Shown: positions 1 to 8,317, counted from the first letter of the stretch. The stretch: DNA of 64,000 bases from Elusimicrobiota bacterium (GCA_021730935.1 JAKFYJ010000004.1:78412-142411), one strand, 5' to 3'. A program made the numbers and translations. The notes: generated by a model from the letters alone, not told the origin.

Positions 1-690
1 GTATTGCGCGCGGTTCGTGTCCTGATACTCGTCCACCAATATGTGGTGAAACCGTTCCTGATATTTTTCCCGGAGTTCGGGATAGGCCTGCAGAAATTCC
101 ACGGACTTCATGATGAGGTCGCCGAAATCGAGCGCGAGGGAACGGTCCAGCTTTTTCTGATAAAGCGAATAAATTGAAGCCAGCATCTGCCTCTGAGGGT
201 CGCCGCTTGCCAGAGACGCGATGGAAAAAGATTCGGCGTCCATGAGCTGGTCCTTTTCGCGCGAAATTCGGTTCACGATCATGCTGGGCTTGATCTTTTT
301 TTCGTCCAAGCTCAGTTCCTGCAGGCATTCGCGGACAAGTTTTTTCTGGTCATCGTCGTCGTAAATTGTGAATCCTCTGTCCAAACCATAGCGATGGCCT
401 TCGGTCCGGAGGAACTGAGCGCAGAAAGAGTGGAAAGTGGATATCCAAACATCGGCTCCCCGCTGTTCGGTGAGTTCCATCACGCGCTCTTTCATTTCTC
501 CCGCGGCCTTGTTTGTGAAGGTGACAGCCAGGATGTTCCAGGGTTTCACGCCTTGCTGGAGGAGGTGCGCGATGCGATAAGTGATGACGCGGGTTTTGCC
601 GGATCCGGCGCCGGCCAGGATCAAAAGGGGTCCGTCCCCGTAGGAGGCGGCGTCACGCTGATGAGGATTGAGGTCGTTTAGGGAAAAAAT
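1..690 (-). CDS. uvrD: UvrD/PcrA-type superfamily 1 DNA helicase, N-terminal part, cut by window edge
   Basis: The first 230 codons of an ATP-dependent 3'-5' DNA helicase of the UvrD/PcrA/Rep family, which acts in nucleotide excision and mismatch repair. The Q-motif LNPHQ is at residues 7-11, Walker A AGAGSGKT at 26-33, the motif Ia stretch AVTFTNKAA follows, and the Walker B/DExQ motif VDEYQDTN is at 219-226. The C-terminal two thirds lie outside the window. The start is odd. The frame has no ATG, GTG or TTG between an in-frame stop near 892 and the Q-motif. The only start giving a family-like N-terminus is ATT at 688-690, four bases after the histidine kinase stop codon. Family assignment is firm; the start codon is inference. 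Confidence 0.92.
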   Translation of the reverse strand, partial: MFSLNDLNPHQRDAASYGDGPLLILAGAGSGKTRVITYRIAHLLQQGVKPWNILAVTFTNKAAGEMKERVMELTEQRGADVWISTFHSFCAQFLRTEGHRYGLDRGFTIYDDDDQKKLVRECLQELSLDEKKIKPSMIVNRISREKDQLMDAESFSIASLASGDPQRQMLASIYSLYQKKLDRSLALDFGDLIMKSVEFLQAYPELREKYQERFHHILVDEYQDTNRAQY

Positions 691-694
691 GGCC

Positions 695-1843
695 TTATTT
701 GGGAATCCAGAAGGTGAATGTGGCGCCTTTTCCGGGCTGAGAGGTGACGGAAATCCTGCCGCCGTGGCGTTCCACGGTTTCGCGGGTGAAGGTGAGTCCC
801 AGGCCCGTGCCGCCTTTGGTGGCGGAGAGCTGTTGGAACTTTTGGAATATTTTTTCGAGAGCGTCCGCTGGAATGCCTTCGCCGTTGTCTTTCACGGAAA
901 CGCGGACTTTGTCTTTTTCGTCTTCCACCAGGATCTCGATGCTTCCTTCCTGGGGCGTGTGCTTCATGGCGTTGTCGACGAGGTTGCTGATGGCGCGGTC
1001 AAGCAGGTTGCCGTCGGCGCTGACGATCAGCTGGGGCAAAGGCTGGCCGGACACATTGGGATAAATCTGGACGTCGGGTTTGCCGCTCTCCTGGGTGAAC
1101 TTGACCGTGGCCTTGAGGTTGATTTTGATCAGCCAGGAAACGGCCTGAAGGGCGGTGAAAATCTGGCTGACCGCGTGGACAACGTCCCAGGGACCGCGGG
1201 TGATCATGAGCTGGCCCGCTTCGATTTTGGCCATGTCCAGAATGTTGCTCACGAGTTTCAGGAGCTTTTTCGTGGAGTGGTTCATGATCTCCATGTTGCG
1301 CTTCTGCGTGGGCGTGAGCGGCTCAATTTCGTCGCACAAAAACAGGTCCAGATACCCCTGAATCGAGGTGAGGGGGCTTTTCAAATCGTGGGTGATGGAA
1401 TGGACGAAATCATCTTTCAGGTTTTCGAGCTCTTTTTCGCGGCTGATGTCCCGGAACACCAGAACTTTGCCCAAAATTTCGCCCTTGGCGGTGGTGACGA
1501 CATTTCTGGCCACGCGCACGGAGAGGACTCGCTCATTTTGCGGGACAGACAATTCCTGAATGACATTTTCGACCGGAGATTCGAGAATATAGGAGAGTTT
1601 CGATTTCACTTCTGAGCTGGAAACATAATCCAAAAATTTCTTTTCATAAGGGAATTTTTTCTGAATTCCGAGGATCGTTTTGGCCGAATCGTTGATGATG
1701 GCGATGTTTCCCGCGAAATCCAGCATCACGATGCCCTCTTCGATCGAGAAAAGGATCGCCTGGAGGCGTGTCTTCATCTCCGACATCTGATTCTGCGAAA
1801 TTTCAGGATATTCCATAAAATTTTTGATGTCCAAATCCTTCAT
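695..1843 (-). CDS. Cytosolic PAS-domain sensor histidine kinase
   Basis: A 382-residue histidine kinase with no membrane segment or signal peptide, so probably a cytosolic sensor. A PAS domain covers about residues 25-135. The HisKA dimerisation box with SITHDLKSP follows, with the phospho-acceptor His at 152. The C-terminal GHKL ATPase shows the N-box (SNLVDNAMKH), the G1 box DNGEGIP and the G2 box GGTGLGLT. No response regulator gene is adjacent, so it is an orphan whose partner is not visible. An extended -10 box (TGGTATAAT) ends six bases before the ATG and there is no Shine-Dalgarno sequence, so the mRNA may be leaderless. The uvrD fragment follows directly and may be co-transcribed. 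Confidence 0.9.
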   Translation of the reverse strand: MKDLDIKNFMEYPEISQNQMSEMKTRLQAILFSIEEGIVMLDFAGNIAIINDSAKTILGIQKKFPYEKKFLDYVSSSEVKSKLSYILESPVENVIQELSVPQNERVLSVRVARNVVTTAKGEILGKVLVFRDISREKELENLKDDFVHSITHDLKSPLTSIQGYLDLFLCDEIEPLTPTQKRNMEIMNHSTKKLLKLVSNILDMAKIEAGQLMITRGPWDVVHAVSQIFTALQAVSWLIKINLKATVKFTQESGKPDVQIYPNVSGQPLPQLIVSADGNLLDRAISNLVDNAMKHTPQEGSIEILVEDEKDKVRVSVKDNGEGIPADALEKIFQKFQQLSATKGGTGLGLTFTRETVERHGGRISVTSQPGKGATFTFWIPK

Positions 1844-1849
1844 GCATGC

Positions 1850-1858
1850 ATTATACCA
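1850..1858 (-). promoter_or_regulatory. Extended -10 promoter element of the histidine kinase gene
   Basis: TGGTATAAT on the minus strand is a perfect extended -10. It ends six bases before the ATG at 1843. A normal start site about seven bases downstream would fall at or beside the A of the ATG, predicting a leaderless or nearly leaderless transcript. No good -35 is seen. Confidence 0.5.
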
Positions 1859-1861
1859 TAC

Positions 1862-3709
1862 TTATTCCACCATGCGTTTGAGCATGACGAGGGCCGTTTT
1901 GTTCTGGGGGTCGCGCTTGAGGACTTCTTCGAGCTGTTGGGAGGCGTCTTTGACTCTCCCGAGGGAATAATAAGCGATGCTGAGGTTCAGCCGAGCGTCG
2001 ATTTTCTCCGGGTTTATGGTCACAGCTCTTTTCCACCATTCTATGGCTTCAGCGGGTTTGCGCATCGTATAGAAAATGTTCCCGATATTGTTGGGCGGCC
2101 CTTCCGCGGCGGGGTTCAGCTGGAACGCTTTCATATAGGCGTTGACGGATTTCTCGGCGTTTGCCGGATAAACCACTTTTTTGCCCTGAAAATCTTTTCC
2201 CTCGATGATTTTGGCGTATGCGAACCCGAGCTTGTCCCACACTTTCCACTCGCCGGGAAATTTTTTGGACATTTCCTCAAGGCCTTCGATGGATTGGGGG
2301 TATTTCTGCTCGAAAAAATCCGGCTGATTTTTAAGCTCGCGATTGGCTTGATATGGGCGCAGGAGTGAGGGAAGAAGTCCGAAATCGAACGGTTTATGGA
2401 CCAGCCCCAAAACGCCGCTTGCGGCAACCGCGGCCAGAACCCAAAGCCCTTTTGCCAGAGTTCCAGGCCAGACAAACGAAATTTCCGTCGAGAAATAGGA
2501 GGCCGCAAATCCCATGGCCAGAAAGAGATAAGTTGACGAAATGATGAACCGCATGTCGACGGAGAAAAAGTTTTCGATCAAAAGGGCGAGAGCGCCTGAT
2601 AAAATTCCGGCCAGGAGAGGGGAGGGCGCGGCCATTCCGGCATAAAATTTCAGGGCATAAACATAAAACAAAATCAGAAGAGACATGAAAACCGCGAACC
2701 CGGCCAGGCCCGTTTCGGCCAGGATCTGCAGGAACTCGTTGTGGGCGTCGTTCACGATGCGCTCGTTCTGGGGATAGGCCGCCTTGAGCTCGTCTGAGGC
2801 ATAGGCCGGGAACTCAATGTGGAAAGTGCCGAACCCCGTGCCGGTCCAGGGATGAGCTTTCCACATCTTGAGCACGTCTTTCCAGATCAAGGTGTGGGTC
2901 TGGGAAGTTGCGGTCATGCGGGAAGCGCGAATTTTTTCACGGACGCCGGAAGAAAACAGGAGAAGCGCGGCCAGGACCGCGATCGCCGGAAAAATTTGAA
3001 ATTTTCTTGTCCATAACTTTTTCGTTACGGTCCAGCCGGAAGGAAGTTCGAGGAGGACATAGAAAAAAATCAGAGCGAGGGGGAGAGCCAGAAACGCCGC
3101 GCGCGTGCCGGTATAAAAGAGCGCCCAGGCAGAAACGAAAAGCGCGAGAGCATAAAAAAGTCTTGCGGCAATTTTTTTTGATTCGAGGAATGCGCCCAGA
3201 ACAACGGGGATGGAAAGGATGAGAAACGCCGCGAAGAAGATGGGGTTTCCGAAGGTCGCAAAAACGCGCTCCATCTGGGGCACCTGAATCTGTCCGATGC
3301 CGCCGGATTTTTGAAGGACGCCGTAAAGGGAAATGAGGAGCAGTCCCGCCGCCCAGCCGGAAACGGCCCAAACTTTCTTTTTCTCCGCCGCAATTCCCGA
3401 CAAAGTCTGGACCGCAACAAAGAACGCTCCGACGGAAAAAATCATCCGCTGGAATTCGCTTGCCGCCGTGGCGGGGTTCGCAGAGGATTTATAAAAGAAC
3501 AGGGCGAGAGCGGCATAAACGGCCAGGGGGATGTCGAGCGGAGTGCGGGCAAAAGAGAATTTTTTCTCCGCCGCGCGGGAGCAGGCCCAGAGGAGGCCTG
3601 TGAGGGTGAGTCCCGCGCCCAGCGAGATGAGTTTCAGGCGGTTCAGTTTCTCATCTGGGAAAAACGGGGTCAGGAAAAGCGTCAGGGCGAGGGCCAGCGA
3701 AGGAAACAT
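1862..3709 (-). CDS. O-antigen ligase/polymerase-family membrane protein with C-terminal TPR domain
   Basis: A 615-residue protein. About residues 1-420 form some ten to twelve hydrophobic helices, with the Wzy/WaaL (Wzy_C) core around the TGTGFGTFHIEFP segment and the large loop after it (about 290-330). This family joins or polymerises polysaccharide on lipid carriers at the periplasmic face of the inner membrane. The last 150 residues are soluble TPR repeats (AIEWWKRAVTINPEKIDAR, DASQQLEEVLKRDPQNKTA), a common add-on in O-antigen-ligase-like proteins of deep-branching bacteria. The TPR part may recruit a partner. The substrate cannot be told from sequence; no sugar gene cluster is adjacent. 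It is separated from the upstream GERM-repeat gene by a rho-independent terminator. Confidence 0.85.
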   Translation of the reverse strand: MFPSLALALTLFLTPFFPDEKLNRLKLISLGAGLTLTGLLWACSRAAEKKFSFARTPLDIPLAVYAALALFFYKSSANPATAASEFQRMIFSVGAFFVAVQTLSGIAAEKKKVWAVSGWAAGLLLISLYGVLQKSGGIGQIQVPQMERVFATFGNPIFFAAFLILSIPVVLGAFLESKKIAARLFYALALFVSAWALFYTGTRAAFLALPLALIFFYVLLELPSGWTVTKKLWTRKFQIFPAIAVLAALLLFSSGVREKIRASRMTATSQTHTLIWKDVLKMWKAHPWTGTGFGTFHIEFPAYASDELKAAYPQNERIVNDAHNEFLQILAETGLAGFAVFMSLLILFYVYALKFYAGMAAPSPLLAGILSGALALLIENFFSVDMRFIISSTYLFLAMGFAASYFSTEISFVWPGTLAKGLWVLAAVAASGVLGLVHKPFDFGLLPSLLRPYQANRELKNQPDFFEQKYPQSIEGLEEMSKKFPGEWKVWDKLGFAYAKIIEGKDFQGKKVVYPANAEKSVNAYMKAFQLNPAAEGPPNNIGNIFYTMRKPAEAIEWWKRAVTINPEKIDARLNLSIAYYSLGRVKDASQQLEEVLKRDPQNKTALVMLKRMVE

Positions 3710-3730
3710 TCCCTTATTCTACAACAAAAA

Positions 3731-3757
3731 AGAAAGCCGCCAAGGAGGCGGCTTTCT
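3731..3757 (-). terminator. Rho-independent terminator downstream of the GERM-repeat gene
   Basis: Perfect 11-bp inverted repeat AGAAAGCCGCC / GGCGGCTTTCT with a 5-base loop, followed on the minus strand by a T-rich tract (TTTTTGTTGT). It lies 22 bases after the stop codon at 3779 and before the next gene on the same strand, so it ends the GERM-repeat transcript. Confidence 0.88.
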
Positions 3758-3778
3758 TCCTGTCACCTTTCGACGAAA

Positions 3779-4393
3779 TTATCTGCGTTCGCGTCCGCCG
3801 CCCTGCATTCTTTCTCCGCGGTTGTCCATCCTTTCTCCTCTCTGCTGCATTTTCTCGCCGCGTTCCTGCATGCGTTCGCCGCGCTGCTCCATTCGTTCGC
3901 CCCGGTTCTCCATGCGGTCCGCGGCCTTTTCGTGCCCTTCTTTTTTCAATTCTTCAGCGCGCTGCTGCATCTGTTCCCCGCGCTGTTCCACTTCTTTCCC
4001 GCGGTTCTCAAGCTTTTCTCCCCTTTGCTCCAATTTTTCGCCGCGCTGTTCCATTCTCTCTCCGCGCTCTTCGCGGTTGCCCATATATTGCGATCCGCCT
4101 TCCCTTTTCTCTCCGCGCTGTTCCATCCGTTCCCCGCGGTTGCTCATGCGCTCGCCTTGGTTTTCCATCCTCTCACCACGGCGTTCCATTCTCTCTCCGG
4201 CCCGTTCATGGCCGTTTTCTTTCATTCTTTCAGATCGTTCCTGCATGCGCTCTCCGCGTTCTTCGCGTCTTTCTCCGCGGTTTTCCATGCGTTCGCCCTG
4301 GTTCTGCATCCTCTCGCCTTTCCCTTCCTCCGCGAATGTCATCGCCAAGGGAAGCGCTGTCAGCGCCGCAACCGTTACAATAATTTTGTTCAT
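3779..4393 (-). CDS. Secreted protein of about 19 GERMxxR heptad repeats, unknown function
   Basis: A 204-residue protein with a Sec signal peptide (residues 1-21, MNKIIVTVAALTALPLAMTFA, cut before EEGK). The rest is almost only a seven-residue repeat, consensus G-E-R/K-M-x-N/Q/E-R, for example GERMENR, GERMEQR, GERMQER and GEKLEQR. Two breaks interrupt it: EGGSQYMGNREER near residue 95 and AEELKKEGHEKAADR near residue 150. The mature chain is extremely rich in Glu, Arg, Gln, Asn and Gly with one Met per repeat and no Cys, Trp or long hydrophobic stretch. A canonical coiled coil needs two apolar heptad positions; here only Met qualifies, so a charged single helix or a disordered hydrophilin-like chain is as likely. 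It stands alone between its own SD (AAGGAGG, four bases before ATG) and a strong terminator. I do not recognise a family. Confidence 0.85.
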   Translation of the reverse strand: MNKIIVTVAALTALPLAMTFAEEGKGERMQNQGERMENRGERREERGERMQERSERMKENGHERAGERMERRGERMENQGERMSNRGERMEQRGEKREGGSQYMGNREERGERMEQRGEKLEQRGEKLENRGKEVEQRGEQMQQRAEELKKEGHEKAADRMENRGERMEQRGERMQERGEKMQQRGERMDNRGERMQGGGRERR

Positions 4394-4397
4394 TAGT

Positions 4398-4458
4398 CCT
4401 CCTTAAGATAACTCAAAATTCTGTCAGGAAGGTTAACAGGAGATGCGGATTTTGTCAA
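4398..4458 (-). promoter_or_regulatory. Candidate promoter and strong SD of the GERM-repeat gene
   Basis: A consensus -35 box TTGACA lies at 4453-4458 on the minus strand, using the TGA stop of mltG as its middle. The spaced -10 region is weak (TAACCT at 4430-4435, 17-base spacer). A full Shine-Dalgarno AAGGAGG at 4398-4404 precedes the ATG by four bases, unlike the SD-less operon heads elsewhere in the window. Confidence 0.4.
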
Positions 4459-5432
4459 TTAGCGGTTTTTTTCTGTTTGCGGCGGTTTTCGATCTGCCAC
4501 TGGATGTGGCTCTTGTGGTCTTTGAAAAACTTGTGGCGGCCCGTGCCGTCGGCGACGAAATATAAATAAGGCGTGTCGGCGGGATTGAGAGCGGCCTGGA
4601 TGGATTTGAGACCGGGACTGCAGATGGGCGCGGGCGGGAGGCCGCGGTTGCGATAGGTGTTGAAAGGCGAAACGAATTTCAGGTCTTTATAAAGGAGCCG
4701 GTCTTTCCATTCTTTGCCCTGGCCCATGGCATATTGCACCGTGGGGTCCGCCTCCAGCATCATGCCTTTTTTCAGGCGGTTGTGATAAACGGAAGAAATG
4801 ACCTCGCGCTCTTCGTCGACACGGGCTTCTCTCTCGATGATCGAGGCGAAGGCGAGGACCTGGGCTTCATTCATTTTCAGGGCTGCCGCGCGCTGAAGCA
4901 GCTCAGGCGTGAAAATTTTCCGGCCGGGGTCCAGGAACGCCTGGGTCACGGTCCCCGTGTCGGTTCCGGGCTCAAAAAAATAGGTGGAGGGAAAAAGTTT
5001 GCCCTCGAGTTTCAGGGTCATCGCGTTTTTCCAAAAAGCCTCGGCGTCAGAAATGATCCCTTCGGACGCAAGGCGCTCTGCGATCTGCCAGGCCGACCAG
5101 CCTTCGGGGATCACGACTTTTATTTTATGGGTTTCGCCGCGCGATATTTTTTTCAGGATCTGCCAATATCGGTTTTTCTCGAAGACATAGGGGCCGTAAT
5201 GAAAATGCCGGCTCGCTCCGGAAATTTTGGCCAGGATCAAAAACGCCGCCGGAGACTGGATGATCCCCTCTCGCTCCAGCTGTTCTGCGGCCATTTTGGC
5301 CGAAACGCCCTTCCCGATCCGCGCCATGATTTTGTCGTGCGGTCCATAAAAAGCGTGACGGACCCTAAACAAAAATCCCAGAACGAGGATCCCCGCAGAA
5401 ATCAATCCAAGCAGGAACAAGCGTTTCATCAT
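4455..5432 (-). CDS. mltG: Endolytic peptidoglycan transglycosylase MltG (YceG-like)
   Basis: A 325-residue inner-membrane lytic transglycosylase that cuts nascent glycan strands and is thought to release or terminate peptidoglycan synthesis. An N-terminal membrane helix (residues 3-24) is followed by a LysM-like region and the YceG catalytic domain. The signature FASIIEREA carries the predicted catalytic Glu at residue 200, and the later EADPTVQYAMG matches the family DPTVxYG motif. The ATG at 5432 overlaps the ruvX stop as ATGA; the frame is open further upstream but that part only shadows ruvX. ruvX-mltG adjacency is common across bacteria. The gene ends the leuB-to-mltG run, with no clear terminator after it. 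Confidence 0.93.
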   Translation of the reverse strand: MMKRLFLLGLISAGILVLGFLFRVRHAFYGPHDKIMARIGKGVSAKMAAEQLEREGIIQSPAAFLILAKISGASRHFHYGPYVFEKNRYWQILKKISRGETHKIKVVIPEGWSAWQIAERLASEGIISDAEAFWKNAMTLKLEGKLFPSTYFFEPGTDTGTVTQAFLDPGRKIFTPELLQRAAALKMNEAQVLAFASIIEREARVDEEREVISSVYHNRLKKGMMLEADPTVQYAMGQGKEWKDRLLYKDLKFVSPFNTYRNRGLPPAPICSPGLKSIQAALNPADTPYLYFVADGTGRHKFFKDHKSHIQWQIENRRKQKKTAN

Positions 5433-5848
5433 AAGCTCGAAAGATAAGACTGCAGAATCAGGACGGCGGCCATGGAGTCCTTGGCTTCTTTCCGTTTCTT
5501 GCGAGACATTCCAAGGTCGCGGATGAGGATGTCTTCGGCTTCCCGCGTGGTGAAACTTTCGTCCTGGAGCGTGACGGGCACCGAGCAGAATTTCTCGATG
5601 TTCACGGCGAGTTTTTGGCACTCGAGCGCCTTGGGGCCGATGCTTCCGTCGAGACTTCTGGGGAGCCCAAGCACGATTCTCTGAACGCCTTTTTCCTGCG
5701 CGAGGGTTTTGAGCTTGTTCAGGAAATCATCTTTGGAGGCATGCGTGAGATAAGGCAGGGGCTGAACGGTGTATCCGAGCGGGTCGGTCAGGGCCAGACC
5801 CACGCGTTTGGAACCGAAATCAACGGCTAAAATCCGGACGATGGGCAA
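5429..5848 (-). CDS. ruvX: RuvX/YqgF-family Holliday junction resolvase-like nuclease
   Basis: A 139-residue YqgF protein with an RNase H-like fold, implicated in 16S rRNA 5'-end processing and anti-termination and named as a putative Holliday junction resolvase. The N-terminal strand ILAVDFGSKRVGLALTDP holds the first acidic residue. VLGLPRSLDGSIG, LQDESFTTREAE and the final KDSMAAVLILQSYL (with its Asp) match the family. The chosen start is TTG at 5848, one base after the deacetylase stop (TAA-A-TTG), which gives the normal family length; an upstream ATG at 5914 would add a tail that only shadows the neighbouring gene. Confidence 0.92.
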   Translation of the reverse strand: MPIVRILAVDFGSKRVGLALTDPLGYTVQPLPYLTHASKDDFLNKLKTLAQEKGVQRIVLGLPRSLDGSIGPKALECQKLAVNIEKFCSVPVTLQDESFTTREAEDILIRDLGMSRKKRKEAKDSMAAVLILQSYLSSL

Positions 5849-5849
5849 T

Positions 5850-6656
5850 TTATTTTTTGGCGAAATTCTGAAAATGGGGTTCTGTCCGCAGTTGGGCCAC
5901 CGTCTCAAAAACATAGCCCCGCCGCTTGAGGGTTCGGATCAGTTCCGGCAAAGTTTCGAGCGTGTTCTCGACGCCGGAATGCAGGAGCACGATCCCGTCT
6001 TTGTGCGCGCCGCCCAAAATCCTGGAACGGATCAGCGCGGAGGGCGGATTCGTGTGGTCCTGGGGGAAAATGGACCAAAGCACCATTTCGTAGCCCCGCG
6101 CTTTCGCCGCGGCCACGACCTGGGAATTATATTGCCCTCCGGGCGGACGGAAATATTTCATTTTTTTTCCGGTCGCCGCGCTCACGAGCGTTTCCGTTTT
6201 TTCGAGCTCTTCGGAAATTTCCTGGTCCGAAAGCGTTTTCATGTTCCGGTGGGAATAGGTGTGGTTGGCGAGCTCGTGGCCGTCCTGCGCGATTTTTTTA
6301 AGCAGATAAGGATAAAGCTCCGCCTGTTTTCCGACGACAAAGAAAGTGGCGCGCACATGGGCTTCCTTCAGGATCGACAAAAGCCTTTCGGTCTGGCCGG
6401 GATGAGGACCGTCATCAAATGTGAGGCAAAGGGGTTTGAGTTTGACGGCTGGGAGCGGAATGTCTGCTTTTTTTTCCGGGATCGGGGAGATTTCTTTCTT
6501 TAGGGTCGGGATCGGAACCGCCATGGCCTGGGGCCGGAGCTCCACTGCTTTCACGAGGCGTTCCGAAGTTTCCCTGGAATAGATCGCGGCCCGGCCGAAC
6601 AACACAGCCAGGATGACCGCGGCGAAGATGTGATATCGTCTTATTTGAATGACCAT
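5850..6656 (-). CDS. Membrane-anchored polysaccharide deacetylase (NodB domain)
   Basis: A 268-residue carbohydrate esterase family 4 protein with an N-terminal membrane anchor (about residues 8-25), a Pro-rich linker to residue 76 and a NodB domain. Metal and catalytic motifs are intact: TFDDGPH with Asp81 and Asp82, HTYSH with His132 and His136, RPPGG, and the final catalytic His in IVLLHSG. Such enzymes remove N-acetyl groups from peptidoglycan, chitin-like or exported polysaccharides on the outer face of the inner membrane. Its 5' end overlaps thpR by 16 bases. The natural substrate is not shown; with mltG nearby, peptidoglycan is plausible. Confidence 0.9.
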   Translation of the reverse strand: MVIQIRRYHIFAAVILAVLFGRAAIYSRETSERLVKAVELRPQAMAVPIPTLKKEISPIPEKKADIPLPAVKLKPLCLTFDDGPHPGQTERLLSILKEAHVRATFFVVGKQAELYPYLLKKIAQDGHELANHTYSHRNMKTLSDQEISEELEKTETLVSAATGKKMKYFRPPGGQYNSQVVAAAKARGYEMVLWSIFPQDHTNPPSALIRSRILGGAHKDGIVLLHSGVENTLETLPELIRTLKRRGYVFETVAQLRTEPHFQNFAKK

Positions 6657-7204
6657 TTTTTGAGTTCCGCGTATTGCGATCCCTGCAGGGAGAGGGTGGA
6701 CTGGATGAGGCAGACGCTCTCCACGGTCATCGGCCCGAAAAATGCGTCGCGGTGCTTTTCAAGGACCTTGGGCAGTCCCGGCCGGGCTGTGTGGTTGAGG
6801 CGCGCAAGGGTGAGGTGCGGCGAAAAAGGTTTGTCTGCCGGAGCGAAACCGCCGGCGACGGTTTGCCGCTCAATGGCTTCGGCAATTTCTGACAACTTTC
6901 CGGACGGATCTTCGCTTCCGGCCCAGATCACGCGGGGATGATCCATCGATGGAAACGCGCCGATGCCTTTGAAGGAAATATCAAATTTGGTTTTTCCATC
7001 CGCCGCTTTGCCGAGGGAATCTTCCAGGGAAGAGAGCCTGGCCTCAGGGACTTCGCCGAAAAATTTGAGGGTTAAATGAAAATTTTGCTCTTCAACCCAC
7101 TTGGTGTTGGGCGGGATTTCAGGGTTGCCCTTCATGCGTTCCGCCCAATGCGAGAGATTTTGGGAGACCTGGGGCGAAACCTTGACGGCGCAAAAGAGTC
7201 TCAT
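6641..7204 (-). CDS. thpR: RNA 2',3'-cyclic phosphodiesterase (ThpR/LigT)
   Basis: A 187-residue member of the 2H phosphoesterase superfamily. The two catalytic HxTL motifs are visible, HLTL at residue 43 and HLTL at residue 130, and the length is typical of bacterial ThpR. The family hydrolyses RNA 2',3'-cyclic phosphates to 2'-phosphates and was first described as a 2'-5' RNA ligase; the biological substrate is unsettled. It starts four bases after leuB and overlaps the deacetylase gene, so it sits inside a polycistron. Confidence 0.9.
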   Translation of the reverse strand: MRLFCAVKVSPQVSQNLSHWAERMKGNPEIPPNTKWVEEQNFHLTLKFFGEVPEARLSSLEDSLGKAADGKTKFDISFKGIGAFPSMDHPRVIWAGSEDPSGKLSEIAEAIERQTVAGGFAPADKPFSPHLTLARLNHTARPGLPKVLEKHRDAFFGPMTVESVCLIQSTLSLQGSQYAELKKWSFK

Positions 7205-7207
7205 GAA

Positions 7208-8308
7208 TCATAGATAGCTGCAGACCTGGTCTCCCGCCTCGTGAGTGGAAACGGCAAGGTCGGGGGAATCTTTCTTGAAAATTTTTCCGCCGGCCACGGT
7301 CTTGCGGACCGCTTTGTCGATGGCGGAGGCGGCCTCAGTTTCGGAGAGGTGGTCCAGCATCATTTTGGCGGCCATGATCGCGGCGATGGGGTTGGCGAGG
7401 TTTCGTCCCGCGATGTCGGGCGCAGAACCATGAATGGGTTCAAAGAGGCCTCGGCAGACTTGTCCCTTCTTGGGGAGGTCCGGGCTCGGAAGATCATTGA
7501 TGTTCGCGCTTGCGGCCAGGCCCAGTCCGCCGGAGATGATCGCGCCCAGGTCCGTCAGGATGTCTCCGAAAATATTGTTGGTCACCACCACATCGAACAT
7601 TTCCGGGCGCCTCACAAAATCCATCGCGGCCGCGTCCACATAGGTCGCGTTCCGCTTGATCCTCGGATAGCTCTTGCCCATTTCTTCAAAGGCGCGGCGC
7701 CAGAGGCCGTGGGCGTGAGTGAGCACGTTCGCCTTGTCCACCATCGTGATCTGATTTTTATTTTTGCGCGCTTCGCAAACTTCGAAAGCATAATCCAAAA
7801 TCCGGTCCACGCCTTTGCGCGTGTTGATGTCTTCCTGAATGGCCACTTCGTCGGGCGTGCCGCGCTTGAAAACGCCGCCCAGCCCGGTGTATACGCTTTC
7901 GCTGTTCTCTCTCACCACAATGAAGTTTATATCGGAAGAACCCTTGTTTTTCAAGGGGGTGAAAGCGCCTTCAAGCAGGACGCAGGGGCGGAGGTTGATA
8001 TAGAGATCGAGTTCAAATCGGATTTTGAGGAGCACGTCGCGCTCAAGGATTCCGGGCGGCACTTTGGGGTCGCCGACCGCGCCGAGATAAACCGCGTCGG
8101 AAGCGATGATCGTCTCCATCTCTTTCTCGGTGAGGGTTTCTTTCGTTCGGAGCCAGCGGGCCGCGCCCACTTCGAGGTGTTCAAATTCGAGAGGCCGCTT
8201 GAGTTTCTTTGAGACTTTGTTTAAAACCTTGAGCCCTTCGCGGATGACTTCCGGACCGATGCCGTCGCCCGCGATGACGCTGATGCGGTGTGCCTGAATT
8301 TTAGCCAT
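7208..8308 (-). CDS. leuB: 3-isopropylmalate dehydrogenase-type decarboxylating dehydrogenase
   Basis: A 366-residue NAD(P)-dependent beta-decarboxylating dehydrogenase. GDGIGPEV opens the fold. [13 protein letters not shown] takes the substrate-loop position, a form seen in LeuB-annotated proteins of Deltaproteobacteria rather than the RELTGGIYFG form of E. coli. KANVL carries the catalytic Lys, [10 protein letters not shown] the metal Asp residues and [12 protein letters not shown] the cofactor-binding segment. In leucine synthesis it converts 3-isopropylmalate to 2-oxoisocaproate. No leuA, leuC or leuD is adjacent, so homoisocitrate or tartrate dehydrogenase activity cannot be excluded. 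It heads the run leuB-thpR-deacetylase-ruvX-mltG. Confidence 0.8.
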   Translation of the reverse strand: MAKIQAHRISVIAGDGIGPEVIREGLKVLNKVSKKLKRPLEFEHLEVGAARWLRTKETLTEKEMETIIASDAVYLGAVGDPKVPPGILERDVLLKIRFELDLYINLRPCVLLEGAFTPLKNKGSSDINFIVVRENSESVYTGLGGVFKRGTPDEVAIQEDINTRKGVDRILDYAFEVCEARKNKNQITMVDKANVLTHAHGLWRRAFEEMGKSYPRIKRNATYVDAAAMDFVRRPEMFDVVVTNNIFGDILTDLGAIISGGLGLAASANINDLPSPDLPKKGQVCRGLFEPIHGSAPDIAGRNLANPIAAIMAAKMMLDHLSETEAASAIDKAVRKTVAGGKIFKKDSPDLAVSTHEAGDQVCSYL

Positions 8309-8317
8309 AGTGGAGAT

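Noticed and set aside
668..1615. Long plus-strand reading frame of 315 codons opposite the histidine kinase
   Set aside because: It mirrors the kinase gene, has no family motifs and unusual composition; the minus-strand kinase has complete H, N and G boxes.
3779..4330. CRISPR-like array
   Set aside because: Units are contiguous 21-base coding repeats without spacers, and no cas gene is near.
3311..4406. Two plus-strand frames of 291 and 361 codons across the GERM-repeat gene
   Set aside because: They are by-products of the periodic sequence. Only the minus frame has a signal peptide, SD and terminator.
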